From Branchipolynoe longqiensis (Eukaryota > Annelida > Polychaeta > Phyllodocida > Polynoidae): 64,000 nt of DNA. The notes beneath the pieces were generated by a model. That model saw only the letters and a program-made list of their open reading frames with translations. It did not search any database and was not told the DNA's origin. Below are positions 11,401 to 22,100 of this stretch, piece by piece. Numbering within the stretch: position 1 is the first letter of the stretch; each line of letters begins with the position of its first letter. Position numbers and translations under genes: made by a program. The stretch spans positions 187,501 to 251,500 of the forward strand of contig JASIRB010000758.1 in assembly GCA_030323885.1 (NCBI GenBank), given 5' to 3'.

Positions 11401-12600
11401 TATGTAATGTACGTCTAGCGTACTCAACATTTGTCTAACGTATACATAGCATATGCTAACGCTGTCTTACGTCGACGCTGTCTTACGTCAAGCTACGTCA
11501 AAAGTTTTGGGTATTTCCAAAACCTTGATGAGTGTCGACGTAACACGACATAACATGATGTATCTCGACGTACCTTGATGTAGGCTTAACAAATGCGTAA
11601 CGTATCTCGATGTTCCTCGACGTAATGGCCAAATTTCACCTATGTTGGCTTACGCTACCGCTACCGCATTACGTCGTAGAGTGACAGCAACATAATTCAA
11701 TTAAGGCTGAGACAGAAGTATATATATATAGTGGGTCTTTATTACACGGAAGAACTCAATGAACGTTATACAGTTTTGGTCAGCAAGAAGCCAGATCAGT
11801 CTCTCTCGTCATCTCGGGTCAGCTCTGATGGCGAGCTCCCGGACTCGAACCCTCAGTCAATTACAAGGAGGGGGCGGGACGGGAGCGTATCTGGGCCTTA
11901 GGGACATAGGTATGTACTGCAGCTGATGACTATGAGCCAAGCTCCAAGAAATGTTGGTGGTGGTTCAATGGCGATGGCTGCAGGAGTTGTGTCCTGGTCT
12001 GAACTGAGGCGCTAGAGTTTGTGGGAAAAAACCCAGTGCCGCCTCCTGGTGGCAAACTCGCTTACAGGCTTTTAGTTCGGGCGAGATCTATAAGGTGGCA
12101 CCACCGCAGTTCAGCGGCCACTATGTTAGTGGCAATGCGTAGTGCAGGGGAGTTTCATACAGACGGTGTTGCCGGCAGGTCAGTGGGTTCGATAATGTCC
12201 CGTCTCGCCCAAGAATTATCCCTGTTAACAATAACATGTACAAGTTCCATAAACACAGTATGCACTGCATCGAGGAAGACCCAACCAGCACACGCTTGTT
12301 CAGTCTGTGCGCGTTAGGTCTAACCTGGTCCCCCGACCTTTGAACTAATACAGCGAGTAGCATTCACACTGGGCACTGGATGGAACCTGAATATAGGTCA
12401 ACCTCCACTGAAATCAGAAATAATAGTAGTACTTTCGCATTCAGACATAATCACATATTTTATTTATGCATAGCGCAGATTAAAGCATTTGAAGTATATT
12501 TGACATTTACTGTTCTTCCGCAGATGTTTAAAGCACACCATATCCGTAGTGTAAAGAATGCGAGAATTACTGTGAAAAAGTCTGTTCAACGTAGGGCTTG
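11401..12600. other. unassigned stretch with ACGT/CGACGTA-rich block
   Basis: From 11395 to 11690 words such as TCGACGTA, TTACGTCA and TAACGTAT recur without a fixed period. From 11730 GTGGGTCTTTATTACACGG opens a GC-richer block to about 12320 that reads like the minus-strand 3' part of an old inserted sequence. Open frames of 80-98 codons there show no motif. No gene supported. Confidence 0.3.
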
Positions 12601-12865
12601 TTAAGTCGACCCAGTGGTCATGCAAGAGCTGGTTGGGTCTCCTACTTTCACCGCGTTTTACCCTCATCAAAAATCCATCTAAAAAGAGCTGGTTGGGTCT
12701 CCTCCCTTCGTCGCTGTTTGCTCTTCTCCTAAACGATTCTATTCGTGGTGTTGCTGTGATGTCGGGATATATCGCCGTGACGTCGGTATATGACGTCGTT
12801 ATGTCGGGATGTAACGTCGTGAGGTCGTGATATGACGTCATGACGTCGTGACGTCAACTACTGCC
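12601..12865. repeat. 60-bp direct repeat and TGACGTC-rich degenerate repeat
   Basis: AGAGCTGGTTGGGTCTCCT occurs at about 12626 and again about 60 bp later. From 12757 to 12862 the words TGACGTCG, ATGTCGGGAT and CGTCGTGA repeat with a period near 10 bp. Confidence 0.6.
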
Positions 12866-12984
12866 TGCTTTTCCCGCCAATCGATTCCCTCAGAAAGCAG
12901 GCGCAGACAATGCCAAGGAGCTGGGAGAGAAGGGAGAGAAGGCGGGAATGAACGTGGAGTCAATTTGCTTCATTTGTTTGTTGG

Positions 12985-13195
12985 TACATTACTTGAATAA
13001 GCAGGGGAAATTTCAATCGCGGACAACTGGGTCTTCCTCATTCCACTGCACCTTGCCCTATTCTATTAATGCTGAACGCCAGGCTAGGTAGCGACAAGTA
13101 TACATATTAAAATCATTGGATTGACTCAGCCACGACCTACCACTACCAGAACGGGAGGCGGTCGCTCAACTCTTTCGGCTATCGCGTCTTAGTTT
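12985..13195 (-). mobile_element. SINE-A short variant
   Basis: Minus-strand copy with the SINE-A tRNA-like head (ends near GGCTATCGCG at 13180) but the alternative 3' end whose complement is GAAATTTCCCCTGCTTA-like, instead of the long central block. Same variant at 19269, 20258, 42805 and 44458. Confidence 0.7.
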
Positions 13196-13239
13196 CGTAA
13201 CTTTCTTTCAAGTATTTCAAGTTTAGGGGTCATTCAAAG

Positions 13240-13345
13240 TCTTCATCATTTTCAAGGTACTACAGAGGGTACTTACTTTTCCAGACTCCCCCTTTACCCC
13301 CCCCCCCCCGCTGCACCCCCCCCCCTCCCCACCCACCTCAATCCA
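13240..13345. repeat. poly-C low-complexity tract
   Basis: Runs of C broken by single other bases around 13285-13350; may be a base-calling problem as well as real sequence. Confidence 0.6.
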
Positions 13346-13392
13346 CCCCACCCTGCACTGTATTTACACATCAACATTTAACTACAGATCCA

Positions 13393-13560
13393 GACTGGCT
13401 AGCCAAATGAGTTGAGTGCCCGCATCCTGTTTTGGTAGGTCATCGGATTCGAACACCTGGGATTGAACCCTGGTTGAGTGAAACCAATGCCATAAAAATT
13501 GATAGTTGTAACTTCCTAGCCTGACATCCGGCTTTAGTAAGATAGTGCATGGAGCACTCC
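13393..13560 (+). mobile_element. SINE-A 5' fragment
   Basis: tRNA-like head (CCAAATGAGTTGAGTGCCC, then a TTGAACCCTGGTTGAGT B-box region) and start of the linker, truncated after about 170 bp. Confidence 0.65.
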
Positions 13561-13608
13561 TTGAACTGATTCAATCCAGGGGGGTCGCCCCCAGTTTATT
13601 GCACCACT

Positions 13609-13958
13609 AGTTGATTGTTTGTTTTTTTGTTTTTGTTTTATGTCCTAGCAACATCTAAGGTCATATCAGGACGGGTACCGACTTGTGACAGTGCACACTC
13701 ATGGCGACTTTATAGTGCTGTCCCACTGGGAAACCAGGCCGCCGGCACCATGACCTGGTATCCCACTCTGTCACATTATCCTGACACTGAGCACACCAGT
13801 CCTTGCCCTGTCCTAATAATGCCGAGCGCCTGGCTAGGAAGCGACAAGTATCAATTTTTAAGTCATTGGTTTGACTCAACCAGGGTTCGAACCCACGACC
13901 CCATGATCTACCAACATGGGAGACGGACGCTCTTACTCATTCGGCCATCCCGTGTGAT
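13609..13958 (-). mobile_element. SINE-A full-length copy
   Basis: Minus-strand copy with the tail (complement of GTTTGTTTTTTTGTTTTTG) at the left, the block containing CATCTAAGGTCATATCAGGA, the conserved central block, and the tRNA-like head with B box (complement of GGGTTCGAACCC) at the right, ending at GGCCATCCCG. Confidence 0.8.
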
Positions 13959-14034
13959 CTACCACTGCGAATCTAACCTCTAGCGGGGTGGGCCACTATC
14001 TGGGGTGGTTTGATCCACTACGGAGACCCCATAA

Positions 14035-14375
14035 AGCTTGTTTTATTTAATGACGCATCTAGAGAACATTGATTTTAAATATCATCGGCTATTGGACATC
14101 AAACATATAGTCATTCTGACATATTTCTTTGGAGGAAACCCGCTGCTGCCACATTGGCTACTCTGGCCGATAAACAGAAAGGGGTCTTTTATATGCACTT
14201 TCCCACAGACAGGATAACACACACCACACTCTTTGATGAACCAGTTGTGGACCACTGGCTGGAACGGAAAATAGTCCAAACTGCAAATGGGTCCACTGAG
14301 CAAGATCTATCGGATGACCGACACCTTCACAGGAGGACACTCTACCGCCTGAGCTATGTATCGCTCCCGGCACTT
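14035..14375 (-). mobile_element. SINE-B full-length copy
   Basis: A second tRNA-derived SINE family. On the minus strand the head reads CATAGCTCAGGCGGTAGAGT, an A-box-like tRNA region, and the body carries the complement of CTTTTATATGCACTTTCCC and CATCGGCTATTGGACATCAA. Other copies at 22684, 29938 and 60198. Confidence 0.75.
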
Positions 14376-15061
14376 CAAATAGCTATAGCGATCAATCTAA
14401 TATATTTATCTCAGAAAATGACAGAAACTGAAAATCAACAAACTATGCCATTTTAACAGAGCGATCAAGTAGATAAGAGTGTGAGGAGGGAGATCTCCCT
14501 GATGTGCAAATTGTAAATACGGAGAAATAGCTTGGCCGAAGGGGGAGGGTGTGGGAGGGGGGGGGGGGGCCCCTCCCACAGGGGCCCCAGCTGGCCTCCC
14601 CTGAAAAGTTTGAAAAAAAGTGATACAAAATGGTGCATTCTGGTGAATTTTGACAAAAGATATGCATAACAAATAAAGAAACAAGGTAAAATGATTTCTT
14701 TGGCGGGAAATTACTAATTAAAAGCAGGAAATCGGGAGATTGTGGTTATTTTGCTACATTTTACAGAGATCTGCTGCCAAATCGTGGGATTTGGCACCTC
14801 TGTGTTAAACTATATAAAGCATATGTATAGTTGACTTTTCACGCACTAGCAATGCACGTGAGTTGTTCGGACCGCAGACAAACTCCAGAAAGAGTTGTTT
14901 TTTTCTGTATTGATTTGAAATGGCCAAAGATATCTAAACACAAAATGATTCTTTGAACAATCTAAAAGGTAAATTCACAAACGGAATAAAAACAAAAGGT
15001 GTTTTTTTTTTTCTCTTTTGTGTAGGTAGTCTAACACATTTTCTTTTTCAGCTCAATTACC
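14376..15061. repeat. unassigned stretch with a GC hairpin and second MITE-J copy
   Basis: GTGGGAGGGG and CCCCTCCCAC around 14550-14580 are perfect inverted repeats around a G run. The block 14640-14810 is the inverse-orientation partner of 7585-7710. No gene seen. Confidence 0.45.
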
Positions 15062-15122
15062 TTTCCTGATATGACCTTAGATGTTGCTAGGACGTAAAAC
15101 AACAACAAACAAACAAACAATC
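15062..15122 (+). mobile_element. SINE-A 3' tail fragment
   Basis: TCCTGATATGACCTTAGATG continues to TTGCTAGGACGTAAAACAAC and an AACAAACAAAC tail; only the last ~60 bp of SINE-A remain. Confidence 0.7.
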
Positions 15123-15239
15123 AGCTCAATTATTATGGATCAGAAAAACAAAATGCAGAAAAGGAATGTCACCCCCCCTCCCCCACCCCAAAATGTACTA
15201 TTCTATGTACGACGTCATATATAAACAATAAATTAATAC

Positions 15240-15625
15240 AAAGATTTAGTTCGTGGATATAGACAGATAGAAGGATTTAGTACATGGAAATAAACAAATT
15301 TAGTATGTAGAAATAAACAAATTTAGTATATAGAAACTTTAAAACTCAAGAATTTAGTCTATGGAAATACATATTAAAAAGAAAATATTTCATGGAAATA
15401 AATCACAATAAAATATTTCATGATAAAATATTTTTTAAATCAAGAAAATATTCCACGGGAAGAAATAATTCCAAGAAAATAGTTCATAGAAATAAATTAC
15501 TAAATGAAATATTTCACGAAAATAAATAATTCCAAGAAAACAGTCCATAGAAATAAATAATTACAGGAAAATATTTCATGGAAATAAATAATTGTAAGAA
15601 AATAGTTATGTAAATAAACAAATAA
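15240..15625. repeat. A-rich degenerate tandem repeat
   Basis: Units like CATAGAAATAAATAATT and TTTAGTATGTAGAAATAAAC recur every 25-35 bp with many changes. Confidence 0.55.
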
Positions 15626-15633
15626 AATAATAT

Positions 15634-15813
15634 ACAGTAAAACCTCTCTAAATCGACCGACCTTGGAACCGTCTTTAAGTGGTCCATTTATGGAGGTGGT
15701 CGGCTTAGGGAGTTAGAAAATGGTTACAATGGTATTGTTGGGACCCAAATAAAGCGATCGATATAGGAGAGTGGTCGATCTGTGGAGGTGGTCGGTTAGA
15801 GAGGTTTTGCTGT
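15634..15813 (-). mobile_element. MITE-C copy 3, near complete
   Basis: ACAGTAAAACCTCTCTAAAT at the left and AGAGAGGTTTTGCTGT at the right, 180 bp, in opposite internal orientation to the copies at 2814 and 24243. Confidence 0.7.
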
Positions 15814-16078
15814 AGTTAACAGAAATAAACAAATGCAACAACTTAGTTCATAGAAATAATTAAATATCCTTGCTGAATTTTTGGTGGGGTTCTCTTCATG
15901 TCTGGGTTCTTTTGCTGTCGTATCCTTTTTATATTTGTGGGAGTTTTGTCGATTATTTCTGGTAAATCACTGGTCAAATAGCTACTCTTGTTTGAACTTT
16001 GCCATAAAGCCAAGGCCGCAGGAGGTGAGGTTAGAGTGAAAATAAATAACTATAAAATGTACCTTGTGATGAGGATGT
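15814..16078 (-). other. region 3' of the tetraspanin stop codon
   Basis: Would hold the 3' UTR of the tetraspanin. I see no clear AATAAA on the minus strand before MITE-C at 15813, so the polyadenylation site is not located. Confidence 0.3.
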
Positions 16079-16129
16079 CTAGTAGTTGATCTCCTTTCTG
16101 ACACGCAGTGCAAATATTATGCCAAAGAG
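16079..16129 (-). CDS. tetraspanin exon 8 (C-terminus, stop)
   Basis: Encodes LFGIIFALRVRKEINY and a TAG stop: end of TM4 and an eight-residue basic tail. The acceptor is TGTGTCTATTTCAG. It was located by continuing TM4 after AVIQ in phase 0. Most tetraspanins have one or two cysteines just after TM4; here the position is FALRVR with none. Confidence 0.85.
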   Translation of the reverse strand, partial: LFGIIFALRVRKEINY

Positions 16130-19100
16130 CTGAAATAGACACACAGTATACTAAGGGGGCAGTACTTTACATGCAATACGGTACAATGTCAACACTGTAT
16201 ACTCAGGGGGGCAGTACATTACATGCAATACGGTACAATGTCAACACAGTATACTAAGGGGGCAGTACATTACATGCAATATGGTACAATGTCAACACTG
16301 TATACTCAGGGGGCAGTACATTACATGCAATACGGTACAATGTCAACACTGTATACTAAGGGGGCAGTACTTTACATGCAATATGGTACAATGTCAACAC
16401 TGTATTCTCAGCGGGCAGTACATTACATGCAATACGGTACAATGTCAACACTGTATACTAAGGGGGCAGTACTTTACATGCAATACGGTACAATGTCAAC
16501 ACTGTAAACTCAGGGGGCAGTACATTACATGCAATACGGTACAATGTCAACACTGTATACTAAGGGGGCAGTACTTTACATGCAATATGGTACAATGTCA
16601 ACACTGTATACTCAGGGGGCAGTACATTACATGCAATACGGTACAATGTCAACACTGTATACTAAGGGGGCAGTACTTTACATGCAATACGGTACAATGT
16701 CAACACAGTATACTAAGGGGGCAGTATTTTACATGCAATACGGTACAATGTCAACACAGTATACTAAGGGGGCAGTACTTTACATGCAATGCGGTACAAT
16801 GTCAACACTGTATACTAAGGGGGCAGTATTTTACATGCAATACGGTACAATGTCAACACTGTATACTAAGGGGGCAGTACTTTACATGCAATACGGTACA
16901 ATGTCAACACAGTATGCTAAGGGGATAGTACATTATATGCAATACGGTACAGTGTCAACACAGTATACTAAGGGGGAAGTACATTACATGCAATACGGTA
17001 CAATGTCAACACAGTATACTAAGGGGATAGTACATTATATGCAATACGGTACAGTGTCAACACAGTATACTAAGGGGGCAGTACATTACATGCAATACGG
17101 TACAATGTCAACGCAGTATACTAAGGGGGCAGTATTTTACATGCAATACGGTACAATGGCAAGTGTGTGGGGATGGGGGGGGGGGTGTTACTTTGGGACA
17201 AAACGAAATAAGAGCAGTAGCCAAAATAGTTTTAAAAAGCATCATGACATCAGCTGAGGTGTATTAAAACTATATACACAACCACACCACAAAACACCAA
17301 CCATCATGACGTCATCTGGGGTGCATGTATTGAAATGCACTCCAGACAGACGCAATGATTAATTGTTTAATCAATTCTCATGATGGTGATTCAAGAGAAA
17401 TATAAACACCAATGCAATGGACACACGAAACTAGCGATATGAACATATGTGCATATGTATTATATATATATATGCACATCACATATTATGTATCACACAC
17501 ATATATGATTTATACGTATTATGCAAGTATAAAGGCGTGGAATGGAATTATATTCTTATATTCTTATTATTATATATATTTGCTGCCGATACCTGCAGCC
17601 TACAACACTCCTGGAGCCAATGGTACCACCACAGGCCTCCTTCGTCCCTAATGGCTCGCCCGTGTGTTCACTCACGCCAGAGATTTGGTCTTTTTATTAC
17701 GCTAGGGCATCTATAATCCCTATGCCAGAAAATATATTTACCTTAACCCACCTTCATTGTTTGTCTCTCATTTGTATGGTAGCCAGCATTTATATATTAT
17801 ATAATATTTAATCGAATATTGATGCGCGACAAGGAAGGACGAGGAAGTGTGTGTGGATAAAAGGCATTTTATTGAGAAATGCCGAGATAAACATGGATAT
17901 CAGTAAGCAATCATCAAGCATGAATATCAGGAGAGCAATGTAAGCATGTGTAACATATATGAGGAGTGGAGGAGTAGAGTGTCTGGAGGCAGGAGGGCGA
18001 CTGACATGAGGCGGCCTCGGGTCTGGTTTTAAGGGAGGGAAGCGCGGGAGATTAGGTAATGGCCAACGGCTGGAGGAAGAGAGGGGGGGTCCTCCCTCGC
18101 CTCGCATCAACCGCAATGCGAGCATTACGACCAATGTGAATATAATAAACTCACGGAACTACACCTATTGTATTGGGAAGGGGTCTGGAGCATGCGGCTG
18201 GAGCGACCTGGAGCACCGGGAGCTTGCACTGACCTACATAAACCTTCCCCCCATTCCAGCCTCGGTCTGGTGCGTGTGGCTCTCTGCCCACTCTCAACCC
18301 AAATTCGCTTTTGAATCAAAATAAACAACCGTATTTTGTGTACCAGCCAGAGCTTTTGTCAAGAGCCTCTCTCCAAACTAATAATTATCGTCGTCGTCTT
18401 CTTCTTTGGCAGGTGCAATAATATGTGTGTGATACATAATGTATTATGCCAGTATAAATGCATGGAAGGTAGTTTAACATCATTATATGCATATTATATC
18501 AAACTGTACCGATGGGGGGAGGGTGGGGGGAGATGGGGAGGGGGAAGGGGAAGGAAAGGGGAATGAAGGGGTAAAGGGAGGGGTAGAGGGAGGGAGTGGA
18601 GGGGAGGGATAGTAGGAGGGGAAGGGGAGAGGGCAGGGGGAGAGGGGGAGGAGGAAAGGGGGGAGGGGGAAAGGGGAGAGGGGAGGGGGAAGGGGAAGGG
18701 GAAGGGGAAAGGGGGGAAGGGGGAAGCGGGGTAGGGGGAAGGGTTAGGGTGAGATGGGACGGTGGAGGGAGGGTGTGTGGGAGTGGAGGGGACAGAGAGT
18801 AGGGAGGAGGGGAGATGGGGAGGGGCCAGGGGGAGGGACCAGGGGGAGGGGGAGGGGGAGGAGGAGGGGGCAGGGGTAGGGGGGGAGGGATGGGGAGGGG
18901 GCAGGGGAGCAGGCAGGGGGAGGGGCAGGGGAGACTGGAGGGGCAGGGGTTCACGAGGTGTTACCTGAATGTAGTGTACTCCTAGTTATTGGTGGCGGTG
19001 ATGGTGGTGGATGGAGGGTGGTGGGAGGGGTGGGGGAGGGGAGGTGGGTGGTGGGAGGTGGGAAATGGGAGGGGGAGGAGGAGGGGATAGTGTTTCATCA

Positions 19101-22100
19101 TGTGTTACATGAATGTAGTGTACTCCTAGTTATTAGTGGCGGTGGGTTGTGGGAGGGGGATGAGGGGGTGGGGAGGTGGTAGGTGGGACAGAGAAGGGAG
19201 AGGAGGGAGAGGAGGAGTGAGGGAGGGAGGGGGGGTTGATCACGTGTTACCTGAATGACAGCGATGCCATACCAGTTGGGATGGCCGAATGAGTTCGAGC
19301 GTCTGTCTCCCGTGATTGGTAGATCGTGGGGTCGTGGGTTCGAACCCTGGTCGAGTGAAACCAATGACTTAAAAATTGATACTTGTCGCTTCCGAGCCAG
19401 GCGCTCGGCATTATTAGGATAGGGCAAGGAGCAGTGGAATGAGGAAGACCAATCGTCCACGATTGAAATGTCCCCTGCTTAAACAACTAATGGACACAAA
19501 AAAAATTGCCTACACCGATGAGAGGGAGAGGAGGAGGAGGGGGTGGGGGGTTGATCATGTGTTACCTGAATGACAGCGATGCCAATGCCTACACCGATGA
19601 GAATGCCTGCGTGCTTGTCTGTCCAGCTCATCAGCTTTGGGTAGCAACCCTGCGGCACACACAAAAAAGAAGCACAATATGTAATATATTGGTATGTGAG
19701 ACCTGAATGCTAGCAGACGACAAGGACTACGTCACGGGTCACGTGACCCGCCATGATTTGTAGCCTACGTTGAACCCTAATAAAGAGTCACATGCTGTAC
19801 ACATCTGAACGTGTGAAAACGTCTTGTTTTACAGTGTGTCAGATTCTCGCCGACTTCTGCGCTATCAGGACTTAAAACCCCGGGCCCGGTCGTAATCACC
19901 AACAATGGCAGTAGCAACTGGAAAGCGTGGTCTGAATTCTTGGTTCAGCAGGATGTTGTTGTTGAAGATTTATACTGCCTATCATGGATAAGCCTGAATA
20001 GGCTTGTTTTCACCATTAGACAGTTTGTCGATAGAAAGCCCGAGCCTACACTTTTACTGACCCAAGGGATTTTTAACCTCCCACACCACATAGATATGGT
20101 ATGAGAGCAACTGGCCTTTGATGACGCAGTAAGTTATACACAGCGGTGGAAATCCAAATTGGCAGAGATGGTGGCATGGGGAATCGAAACACCGACCTTC
20201 AGATTATGAGTCCGACACTCTAACCACTCCGCCACAGATGTAACCACAGATAATAGAGGGATGGCTGAATGAGTTGAGCGTCTGTCTCCCGTTCTGGTAG
20301 ATCATTGGCTCATGGGTTCGAACCCTGGTCGAGTCAAACCAATGACTTACAAATTTATACTTGTCGCTTCCTAGCCTGGCATTCAGCATTATTTTAGGAT
20401 AGGGCAAGGAGCAGTGGAATGAGGAAGACCAATCGTCTACAATTGAAATTTCCGCTGCTTAATTAACTAATCTACCCCCCCCCCCCAAAATAGATGGTTA
20501 AGTGATTCATGAAAGCGTGATAATTGGCCATTTTGAAAGCGTGATAATTGGCAATTTTGAAAGCGTGATAATTGGCCATTTTGAAAGCGTGATAATTGTC
20601 CACGTCATTCATATGCTAGAGCCTAGGCGCAAGACTTAAGTTTGAGAATAGAACAGGTTTAGCTGAGCTTTACGTTTTACTATTAAAGTTTAAACGTGTA
20701 CTTACATAACGTGGGAATTACAACTAAAGTGCATCTCAAACCTAACCAAATTAAGCACAGAGCATGTCTTGTGATTCCCATTACATTAAATGTCGCTAGA
20801 GTCTACAACATCTTTAATATTGAATAGGGAACCTAACAAAATATATTAAAATGGGATTAACTAGCTCTTCGCGGTGTATGTGAAGAAAATGCAGCCATGA
20901 ATAGTACGTTCATAATATATAGTTGAAATCATATAGAAATATAGAGATAATCTCATTTTACCTATGACATAGTGGTGCTTGTATTCTGGAAGTCGGTATT
21001 TTTACGAGGGAACCACAGTAATCTGTTATAATAATTTGGTAAGACAACACCAACACTACAGCTGGCCAGCATTGAAAACAAGCCTGGGTACCCAGGCTTA
21101 CATGCTATGGACAGAATAAATACAGCCTCAATAAAAATAATTTAAAAAAAACAAAAAAATATTATTTGTTTAGAATCAAAGTCTCAGACATAGTTATTGA
21201 GGACCAGTCGGGATGGCCAAATGAGTTAGAGCGTCCGTCTCCCGTGTTGGTAGATCGTGGGGTCGTGGGTTCGAACCCTGGTCGAGTCAAACCAATGATT
21301 TAAAAATTTATACTTGTTGCTTCCTAGCCTGGCGCTCGGCATTATTAGGATAGGGCAATGACTGGTTGGTTAAGTGTCAGGATAATGTGACTGAGTGGGA
21401 TATCAGGTCATAGTGCTGGTGGCCTGGTCTTCCAGTGGGGCAGCACTATAAAGTCGCCATGAGTGCGCACTGTCCCAAGTCGGTACCCGTCCTGATATGA
21501 CCTTAGATGTTGCTAGGACATAAACCAACAACAAACAAACAAACAAAAAACAAACGTAGTTATTGAACAAACCATGATATATGGCATCACATAAGCCATT
21601 ACTCTAAGACACACACAAACAACTCGGTTCTTGTTTTAACAGTCTACCCACTGGGGCCGTGTTCGATTATGACCACTCGGGTCATCCGAGTCGTCAGGAT
21701 TTCAAAGAGAACACCCCGAGGTGAAGCTAAAAATACACGGGCCGTGTGCAAAATGATCCGACTACACATGTTGGCTGTGGGTACCAGGGGCATGTGTGCT
21801 GGTACCTGTGTGTGTCATGTATTGCAAAACTAATTTTGATGTTCTTCTTTTAATGTAAAAGACCATCCATATTAAAATGGACATGTAACTAAATTATGCA
21901 ATCATAAAATACTTTAAATCCTATTTTACTGTAGTTATATTGGTTATTTAAAAAAATGTTTTGGAGAAATCGACCATTTTTTCCACCCCGAGCGTGTTCG
22001 TTTATGCAACCCGAGGTTGTAGGTTCTGCGCATGAGCAAAATAATGGTTCGGATGATGTGGGGTCTTTAATCGATTACAGCCTGGGTGTGGGTGTGGAGT

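Noticed and set aside
12121..12363. Possible gene at 12.0-12.4 kb on either strand
   Set aside because: Short frames, no recognisable motif, no convincing splice sites; left as unassigned.
16223..17257. Open frames of 94, 215 and 242 codons, apparently repeat proteins
   Set aside because: They are the 51-bp minisatellite, open in several frames because 51 is divisible by 3. No codon bias and no exon context.
18499..19182. Proline-rich or Gly/Arg-rich proteins in the G-rich tract
   Set aside because: Composition effect of a purine tract; no start context, splice sites or domain.
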